DNA from: Symbiodinium sp. CCMP2592
Taxonomy: Eukaryota; Sar; Dinophyceae; Suessiales; Symbiodiniaceae
DNA: 64,000 nt
NCBI GenBank assembly: GCA_905221615.1
Contig: CAJNDT010002791.1
Location: 620,001 to 684,000, forward strand
Direction: 5' to 3'
The stretch's first letter is position 1. Every line of letters begins with the position of its first letter. The notes under the pieces are model-generated. The model worked only from the letters and a program-made list of their open reading frames with translations. It made no database searches and was not told the origin of the DNA. Below are positions 45,216-52,880 of the stretch, in pieces. Both the position numbers and the translations under genes were made by a program.

Positions 45216-47800
45216 ATGGAGGCATCACGAGACTTCGATCGTCTTGCCATTCCTGGCCGTGGGCGATCAAGGCGATCACCAAGTACATCGCCCAGCAGGC
45301 TCCTGAGGCGCTCTTCACGTCGTTCGCTGTCCTCTACGATCGAGAGGCGGAACCTCACCGGGCAACGAACCGATCCCGAACATCGTCTTCAAGCTCGGAT
45401 CGTTCGAAGGAGGCGGGCTCTGGATCGAGGACCCGCTCGGGCCAGACTCAGAGAGATCGAGGGACGCTCGATCCCTGGCTTCAACACCGACTTCGTCGAC
45501 AACAAGATCCTCTTCAATGCCAAAGAAGCTCTGCACGCAACCTTGCCCTGGAAAGGAACTCGGGTGGTCCTCGCGGTGTACTCTGTGCAGGGAGTCGATC
45601 GGATTCCGTCCGACGAGTTCGAGCAGCTCTTGCAGCTCGGCTTCAAGCCGGCTCCGGTGCACACAGGCGATCACGTTGATCAGTCCTGGCAGACTCTCAC
45701 GTTTGCGCTCGAGACCCCGGACTCCGATCGAAAACGGCCCCACGGTGCCCCGGTCAAAGCCAAGGAGCATCGCCAACGATCGGCTGGTAAGAAGGCAGTC
45801 GCCGCGGGCTACCAGATGAAGAAGTCTGTGGTGGCTCCGCTGATCGGCACTGAAATGCACCCGGGCGAAGCGATCGCTTTCGCTTTAGACGCCACACACC
45901 CGTTCACGCAGGATGCGGATATCGACCAAGATCTTTTGGCGGTCCTTGAGCAGATTGTCCGCGATCCTGCTCAAGTTCGCGATCGTCGGGCTTCTCTCCT
46001 GCAACATTGGGAACAGCGAGCTCATGATTTGCTCCCGTCCTCTGATACCTTGCTCAAGCAGATACCAGATGAGCATCTGCGCCGTCTTCTTCGCGGCGCC
46101 CCCGACGATCGTCCACTGGAGATGGGTCAGTTCTTCCACGTCGCCCTCTGGCGAGAGCTCATGGATGCGGCCAAATGCAGCGACGTCGACCTGGTGGATC
46201 AGATCATGGCTGGCATGCCGATCGTCGGCGACATCGCCTCTTCCCACAGATGGAAACCTGACCGCAAACCGCATGCGGAACACCTCTCGGTTGATGCCCT
46301 TCGCTCGAGGGCCTGGGAATTTCGATCGAAGGTGTTAAGTGCGATCCGGAGATCTCCGGTTACCGAGCACTCTCCTAAGGTCTGGGAAGGGACCATGGAA
46401 GATGCTCGAGAAGGGTCGGCGATCGGTCCCTTCTTCGACGAAGCCGAAGTCTCGGAGTTTGTGGGCGATGATCACTGGATCCCTACTCAGCGCTTTGAAG
46501 TGGTCCAGAAGAACAAAGTCAGGGGAGTCGATAGTGCTACCTCTAATGGGATCAACATGGCGACGATCGTCACCGAGAAACTCGAACTCCCCTCGACGGA
46601 CGCGAACGTGGCGGTGATCAAGTGGCTGCGTTCGCGGCTTCCGAAGTCCCCGCTACGTGGTTGGTTTCTGGACGAGCGGCGGGCCTATCGGCAGGTACCG
46701 ATCTCCCCGGCCCATCGCAAGTGGAGTGTGGTCGCTTTGAAGGATCCGGCCACGGGGAAGGTGGCTTTCTTTGTGATGGTCGGGCATTCCTTCGGCTTGG
46801 TCTCGGCCGTATATAATTACAACCGCCGCTCGGCTGCGATTACCGACATTCTAAGGCGCGTGTTCATCGTGGCTGGCTTCAACTTCTACGACGACAAGTA
46901 CGGCTTCGAGCCGGAGGCCACGGCAGATAGTGCGTTCGGGCTTGCTGAAAAGGTCCATTGGTGGCTAGGGGCGCGATTTGATCAGCAGAAGGGGACCTAC
47001 GACCTCGATCAGTACTTGCTCAAGATCAAGAAGTCCAGGAAGCAGGAGCTCTTCGAAGAGATCTCGGCGATCCTGGAACACGAAGAGCTCTCTCCTGGCC
47101 AAGCCGGGAAGCTCAGAGGGAAGCTAATGTTCGGCGCCTCTCAGCTCTGGGGAAAGATCGGCCGAGCCTTTCTGAGATCTGTCGGAGCGGCAGTATTCCC
47201 GGAAGACGGTCAGCACGAGCCTGTCGCCTGCTCTCCTCTACTCCCTCTACAAGTGGCGGACGCTCGTGATGCATGGGCCTCCGAGGCCTATCCCCAGTTC
47301 GGGGCCGCGGAAGTCCGACGTGGTGATCTTCACGGATGGATCGGCGCCGAGCTCGAACCCCAAGGATCCCTCTTCTGAGATGATTGGAGGGGTGATGTTC
47401 ACTAGGGACGATCAGCCTAGGCAATTCGCCTCGGGGGTGTCACGACAGATCATGTCGAGATGGTTCCCCCGTAAGACCCAGATTTGCATGATCGAACTTT
47501 TAGCCGCGGTCGCTGCGATACAGACTTTCAAGGAAGAGATCCGTGGAAAGCTGGTCCTCCTCTTTATCGATTCTGAGCCTGTGGAGGCAGCTTTGATCAA
47601 AGGCTACTCTGCAAAAGAGGACGTCTGCGAGCTCGTAGGAATTTTCTGGGAGCTTGTTCTGGAGCTTAGGTGCTCAGTTTATATCGATCGGGTACCGACC
47701 CTTTTCGAACCCTGCGGATAACCCCTCTCGTGGAGATGTCGCTACAGGTCTGATGTGTGGTTGGATCACTGTCCTCTCGGACTTTCCGAAGGGAGTTTGA
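45216..47800 (+). CDS. Retroelement reverse transcriptase and RNase H
   Basis: Copies element RNA to DNA. After an Arg/Ser-rich N terminus and a conserved-looking block (ALHATLPWKGTRVVLAVYS), RT motifs appear in order: FEVVQKNKVRGVD near 46500; motif A, GWFLDERRAYRQVPISP (46665-46710); motif B, GHSFGLVSAVYN (46785-46815); and catalytic FYDD in NFYDDKYGF (46882-46905). The RNase H domain follows: VIFTDGS (47320), MIELLAAVAAI (47490), FIDSEPVEAAL (47565) and NPADNPSRGD (47710-47740). Frame shifts near 47180 and 47703 break the ORF between and within RT and RNase H; both sides remain open. It ends TGA 47798-47800, just before B1. Start chosen at ATG 45216. Confidence 0.85.
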
Positions 47801-47806
47801 GGGCCT

Positions 47807-48032
47807 GGGAAGATCGCTTGTCTGATGTGTCCGATCGGATGATGTTGCGGTCTGTGGTGAATGCCATGGCGCACCCCTCGGTGATCGGGGGTCCGATCGG
47901 ACTTGTGAAGATTAAGTGAAATTTTGATGATCCGACTTGTGGCCGACTCCCACGTTGCGGTCGCATGAAAAAGGTGCGATCGCCGATCGTCTGTTCAGTG
48001 AGGGCACCGAGCGTCTGCGATCGTAGTAACTG
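47807..48032 (+). repeat. B1 repeat
   Basis: 226 bp, one mismatch (T at about 47913, C in B2). Begins GGGAAGATCGC and ends GTAGTAACTG. Abuts A2. Confidence 0.9.
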
Positions 48033-48155
48033 GTCTCCTAATTATCGGTCTGGTGGGTAGGAATTAGGAGATCAGTTTCGCGATCGTTGGAACAGACGTG
48101 ATCTTTCTTTTCCGTGGCCATTTTGGCGATAGCCGATCGGGCCATACCGAAAAAT
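48033..48155 (+). repeat. A2 repeat
   Basis: 123 bp, same as A1 except GAT (48128-48130) in place of TCA. The spliced-leader-like 22-mer is thereby reduced to 18 of 22 matches. Confidence 0.9.
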
Positions 48156-48188
48156 CCCACCCTCTCCGCCCTATCTGTTCTTTTCGGT

Positions 48189-49085
48189 ATGCGGGATCCT
48201 CGCGGTGACGTTGGCCTTCAGGCGCTCGCTTTCGGCACAACAGAGCAGCTCTGCCGTCCCTGCGTAGATTGCGGCCTGTTCACCGGCTGCTTCTGCGACG
48301 GGGACGGCGGCGACGAATGCTACGCAGCCGTTCGGGTCCCCCGCGAAGAGTGGGCTCCCAATCAACTCACTCCTTTGTGCACGGCTTGCGATCGTCGCTT
48401 TGATATGTGCCATTTCTGCAGAGGGATCCCCTGGGTGACTCCGCCGGCTCATCGTGATCGCGATCGTCACCAGCCGGCCGGATACGATCACGGGGCGGAT
48501 CCTCCCCTGAACTGGGATCAGATCGCCGGTCGGCCTCCTTTTCAGCGGCCGCAGCCAAAGGCTCCGCCGGCTAAGGCTGCTCCGAATAGAGGTTATGATC
48601 AGCCGATCTTTTATGTGGATCCCAAAGCTGGCCCGCCTCGTCAAGCTCGCGCGGCTCCAGCTGAGCGAAAACCGATGTTCGCCGAGCCTGCTCAATACGT
48701 GGTCCCAGGACAGCCTCCCAGGTCGCTCAATGAAGTGCCGCCTGATGTGCAGATCGCAGGTCCTACTTACTACGTGGTTCCAGGGCAGTCACCTCGGCGG
48801 CTCGATTTCCTGCCGCCCAATGCGGAGCTCCCTCCTGGTACCGAGATCATGGTGCCTACGAGAAGTTCCACTCCGCAAACCAAAGCGCCGCCCAGCCCCG
48901 CCCAGATCGCGGCGTACAAAGCTGGTCGCGCGGCTCCTGCTCGCGCCCAGGCCAAAGCTACCCCTTCTGAGGCCTTTCGGGTGGCCGAGCGGCAGATGAT
49001 CCATCTGCTCGGTGCGGCTCCTCTCGATGACGACCCGATCGAAGAGCCGTCGCCCGAGCCAGCGGATCCGATCGAAGACTTTTGA
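48189..49085 (+). CDS. Cysteine-rich, proline-rich ORF between A2 and B2
   Basis: Intact 298-codon ORF from ATG 48189 (the frame is open back into A2). The N-terminal 80 residues hold a Cys cluster: LCRPCVDCGLFTGCFCDG, DECYAAVRVPREEW, LTPLCTACDRRFDMCHFCRG. Spacing suggests two or more zinc-binding sites of a B-box or MYND-like kind. The rest is Pro/Ala/Gln-rich with three spaced repeats (YFVDPKAGPP-like, QYVVPGQPPRSL, TYYVVPGQSPRRL) and an acidic tail. It is the only ORF of the element without a frame break. Its position between A2 and B2 is unusual. Function unknown; nucleic-acid or protein binding is a guess. Confidence 0.65.
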   Translation: MRDPRGDVGLQALAFGTTEQLCRPCVDCGLFTGCFCDGDGGDECYAAVRVPREEWAPNQLTPLCTACDRRFDMCHFCRGIPWVTPPAHRDRDRHQPAGYDHGADPPLNWDQIAGRPPFQRPQPKAPPAKAAPNRGYDQPIFYVDPKAGPPRQARAAPAERKPMFAEPAQYVVPGQPPRSLNEVPPDVQIAGPTYYVVPGQSPRRLDFLPPNAELPPGTEIMVPTRSSTPQTKAPPSPAQIAAYKAGRAAPARAQAKATPSEAFRVAERQMIHLLGAAPLDDDPIEEPSPEPADPIEDF

Positions 49086-49096
49086 TTTTGTTCGCG

Positions 49097-49322
49097 GGGA
49101 AGATCGCTTGTCTGATGTGTCCGATCGGATGATGTTGCGGTCTGTGGTGAATGCCATGGCGCACCCCTCGGTGATCGGGGGTCCGATCGGACTTGTGAAG
49201 ATCAAGTGAAATTTTGATGATCCGACTTGTGGCCGACTCCCACGTTGCGGTCGCATGAAAAAGGTGCGATCGCCGATCGTCTGTTCAGTGAGGGCACCGA
49301 GCGTCTGCGATCGTAGTAACTG
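49097..49322 (+). repeat. B2 repeat, right terminus of the retroelement
   Basis: Same 226 bp as B1 with one substitution. Ends GTAGTAACTG before the flanking ATGTATATAT. Confidence 0.9.
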
Positions 49323-49910
49323 ATGTATATATATATATATATGATAAACCGGAATCGTCCAAGGGGGGTGTTTAAGATATATGATGAACCCCACGACGGG
49401 TCTGGCGTGTTTAAGGTATATGATAACCGGAATCCCCATTGGTCTGACGTGTTGAAGGTATACGATAGCAGGAATCGCTGGATGAGGGGGGCTTGTTTAA
49501 GATATATGATGTACCGGAATCGCCAAATGAGGGGGGCCTGATTAAGATATATGATGAACCGGAATCGTAACTTAATTTCATCGTTGTTGAGTGTGTAATG
49601 GGTAGTTTTCGTGTTCTAAAGTTTCTTACGTGGCTTTCCATTATCCAGTCTGATTCTTTGTTGGACTGTTAAGCTGATCGTTAAACCGAAAGAACCACGG
49701 CGCAGATAACCCAAAAGAACCAACGGAAATATCCTAGTGATCAGCCCGAAACGTGGCGGGTCCCATCAAAGCTGTAGGAGAATCAACCTGAGGGGCCCAT
49801 GAGGAATGCAGTGTCTAAGAATGAGCGGGGGAACGCGTTTGGGATGTATGATGCACCGGAATCGCCAAATGAGGGGGGGTTTTTGAGATATATTATGAAC
49901 CGCAGTCGTC
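49323..49910. repeat. Right part of the AACCGGAATCGCC array, with spacer
   Basis: Same degenerate units as 38925-39663 at 49340-49570 and again at 49845-49910. 49570-49840 is unique sequence without a supported gene. Confidence 0.7.
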
Positions 49911-50034
49911 ATTATAGTTTTTCGAAAGTTTGTATGGTTTTTTACTGGTTACTGCTGATTTCTGTTGGATGTTGGAGTTAAAATCCAGACCAACAGGAAA
50001 AAGACGCAGACAACACACAAAAACAGGCAAGTAA

Positions 50035-50262
50035 CCCAGTGATTTGCTAGAAAACACAGAAGGTGCCAGATAACACCAAAAAAAGACGCAGATAACCCAA
50101 AAAATGACGACTCAAATAACCCAGTGACTTGCTAGAAAACGCAGTAGATGCCAGATAACACCAACAAAAGAAGACGCAGACAACCCAAAAAATAAAGACG
50201 CATATGACCCAAAAATAAAGACGCAGATAACCCACAAAATCAAGACGCAGATTACTCCTTCT
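50035..50262. repeat. AGACGCAGATAACCCAAAAA tandem repeats
   Basis: Seven or more units of GACGCAGATAACCC plus an A run and variants. They are related, in reverse-complement orientation, to 37108-37300. Confidence 0.75.
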
Positions 50263-50939
50263 CCGTTTGGGACGTGCTTTTTTTCAGGGCTTAACTTAAC
50301 TTATGGCCGCCGAGAAAATCCATGGATCGATCTCGGTGCACCGCGAGGAATGGGCTAGCAAGAGGATCTGAAATCCGCGTCCCTTATTCGTCGACTTCAA
50401 TGGCGGAACTCAAAAGAATTCAACAGCCAAGTGCAAGTAGCTCGGATTTAGACTTGTTGCACAGCTTCTGCGGTCAGAAAGGGATTAGCCGAATGACAAA
50501 CTCCAAAGTCAAGAACAGCAGCAACCAGCAACAACAACGCCGACAACAGCAGCAGCACCATCACCGCCAACAGCAACAATGAAAGCACAAAGGAAAGCCA
50601 GTGCAATAACAGAAATCATTAGCAGCGTGGGCCTGTCCAATACGAACTACGGTGGTGCGTTTCAGCCAGGTCTCGAGCTGTCACGTAAGCCCGCTCAACC
50701 ACGCCATCATCCGAAGTTGACTCTAGAGCACCGACATGGGTGCACGAGACTAGGGGGACTTGTCGGAAAATGGCCCAGAACCACACTGGTCCGATTCAAG
50801 GTGATGCTGAGTTACCGTGTGTCAGTTTTGGGTGATTGAATAGGATCTGAAAGGTTGAAGTCGTAGCATTCGTCGTGTACACAGGTGAATGTATTCTGGC
50901 CTGGCCAAATACCCCATAAGTCCCCATAAGGTGCAGCAG
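50263..50939. other. No gene recognised; short CAA/CAG repeat
   Basis: 50515-50580 is CAG/CAA-rich. The 86-codon plus frame 50322-50582 ends in poly-Gln encoded by that repeat and shows no domain. Confidence 0.4.
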
Positions 50940-50944
50940 GGGCT

Positions 50945-51901
50945 TTGGGCAGATCAGAAAGGTATGTGGATTCTGATCAGTTGGCTGCTGCACTTAACCT
51001 GGTCATGGACTTGACACCACGCCAGATTCTCATATCCAGTTATGGAATCAAAAGTTGGGTTTTGCCGTTCGGTCCTTGCTCTGTGGAGCGATTGCTTGGG
51101 TGTCCCCTACCGACTACATCCACGAACTGCCATGGACTCGCTTTGAGCACATCTTCTCCTACAGTTTATTTGGCAGTGTTGGGCAAGGCCTCGGAGGCAT
51201 CTACCTAACAAGGACTACAGCAGCAGCACATACAATGCAACATGCCGCCTTATACCCAGGCCTTTACGCAGTTAACAACAGTGGGCATGCCAGACATGCA
51301 ACCATCCAGATTTTGCACGAAGTGGCGCATGGAGCAGCTGACGAAGGTGGAGCTATTGTGCATAATTTGGCCTTCGTGGACAATTCAAAGGTTGGCGGCA
51401 TGCAGGCTTTGTTATCTCGATTAGCTTGGAGCTACTTGTTGAAAGATGCTGCGCCAGAACCTGCAACAAGGACGTCACTCATACACACATTTGAACCTGC
51501 TTCTTCACCAACTTTCCTTAAGCTTATGGAACGTATCAGGGTCCATGGGTCAGGCTGAAGGTTTCATTCTTGAGGGTTACATCTTGATGGCCTGACGAAC
51601 AACAACATTCCTCCCAGACGCCATATCCGAGCAAGAAGAATTAGATGACGTGCAAACCGCAAACCTATTTCCTGGAGATGCTGCCAAGGTGTATGTCAAA
51701 GAAATAAATTGGCAAAACATCAAGGATCAAATGAGGACAGGCCTACATGCAGCATTTAGAGCAAGACGTTCCGCACCAGAGCCACAACCCAAACGGCAAA
51801 ACTCCATGGTGGAAATTTGGGAACTATGGTCGGCTCATGCACTTGATGGGAATCTGCAAAAGCTCCACCCACAGAGCTGCATATGTTGTAAGCAAGAATG
51901 A
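50945..51901 (+). pseudogene. Intronless coding remnant, broken frame, unknown family
   Basis: Natural protein sequence continues across frame changes: YVDSDQLAAALNLVMDLTPR (50966 on), then FAVRSLLCGAIAWVSPTDY and FEHIFSYSLFGSVGQGLGG (51055-51558), then MGQAEGFILEGYILMA, an in-frame TGA near 51593, and FLPDAISEQEELDDVQTAN to a TGA at 51899-51901. About 310 residues if joined. There are no splice signals at the breaks, so it looks like a processed or decayed gene and not a spliced one. I recognise no family. Confidence 0.4.
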
Positions 51902-52024
51902 TGAACCTTGAAAACATCAAGGACCTGAGCAGTTAGCAATTTTGGGCTATCAGTGGTGGGGGTTGGGTGTAGTCCGCACTCCAGACATACATGAATGGCG
52001 TTGACCTCCCAACTGTGCGCCAAG

Positions 52025-52880
52025 GCTGCCCCCGAACGATTTCGGATACATTGCTTGGCTGCATCATGCAAAGCTTCGTTGGCCCGTGTTGTATGTCGGT
52101 GAGCCGTTCAGGTGCCTGAACTTTGCTCATGGGAAAATGGACACGCATGCATGCACGCGCGGACACAGGCACACACTCAGACAGACGGACGGACGGACAG
52201 ACACACACACGCAGACACACGTACACACACATTCACTCATTCGCTCTCACCGGCCCACAAACGCACGCAACCGACCGAGTGACTTCAGCGACACATTGGT
52301 ACAGGACACCAGACATGCAGACGATGCCAACAGTGCCACTCTCACGACTGCTCTGGCATGTTCGGCCACCTTGTCATTGGATCCGTTGCAACCGGTCCGT
52401 GGTCACGTCATGTCACGTCTTACATCGGGGGGTGTGCCTTAAGCCGATGTGCTACGGGACAAAACTCGTTGCATGGGCTGATCAGCCCTGGCATCGCCGA
52501 ATTGCCGCAGCATCCAACAATATCCTCCTCACCCCACCTCCCCCCCCGTGGAACCCCTACCCTTCAAGGTGGAACGGTTTGGGGCGAAGGTCCAAGTTTA
52601 TGCTTCGTGTGAACGGTTGCAGGACTTAGGCCTGGCGTTTTATGCTTCAGTGCTTCAAGTTTGGGCTTGTGCGGTGGATGCCAGGCACACGCGCACAAAT
52701 GCGCATGGACAAAAACAACACGAGCACACGCGCACACACACACACAAACCTACCTACACACACACACACACAGGAATCCGGCTGCCGAGAAATGTGTAAA
52801 AGGCTTTAGGTCAGTTCACATGACTTTCGAGGATCATCCTGTTGTGGAGCGCCTCGGCGCCTCAGATCTCATTGCTGCGC
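52025..52880 (+). CDS. Candidate exons of a plus-strand gene
   Basis: Three splice-bounded stretches read as natural protein. 52025-52098 follows CCAAG, reads FGYIAWLHHAKLRWPVLY and ends before GTGAGC. 52569-52658 follows TTCAAG, reads VERFGAKVQVYASCERLQ and DLGLAFYASVLQ, and ends before GTTTGG. About 52810-52878 (MTFEDHPVVERLGASDL) ends before GGCACTGG. Phases between them were not reconciled. Intervening sequence is CA-rich (52140-52230; 52683-52775). They could be the N-terminal part of the HECT gene downstream or a separate gene. Confidence 0.35.

Larger units (their letters stand above)
39664..49322 (+). mobile_element. Tyrosine-recombinase (DIRS/Ngaro/PAT-group) retrotransposon with split direct repeats
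   Basis: The 9659-bp element has the order A1 (39664-39786), ORF1, tyrosine recombinase, Gag-like, RT-RNase H, B1 (47807-48032) directly abutting A2 (48033-48155), a cysteine-rich ORF, and B2 (49097-49322). A1/A2 differ at 3 of 123 bp and B1/B2 at 1 of 226 bp. B1.A2 is therefore the predicted circle junction of B2 to A1, the hallmark of split-direct-repeat elements that integrate by tyrosine recombinase. There is no target-site duplication (TTATAT on the left, ATGTATAT on the right), as expected. Near-identical repeats imply a recent insertion, yet several ORFs carry frameshifts. No methyltransferase domain was seen. CGATCG is conspicuously frequent throughout. Confidence 0.85.

Noticed and set aside
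39664..49322. GCGATCGC abundance as evidence for cyanobacterial (HIP1) DNA
   Set aside because: The surrounding genes are eukaryotic retroelement genes with a dinoflagellate leader motif; the palindrome is reported as element composition instead.
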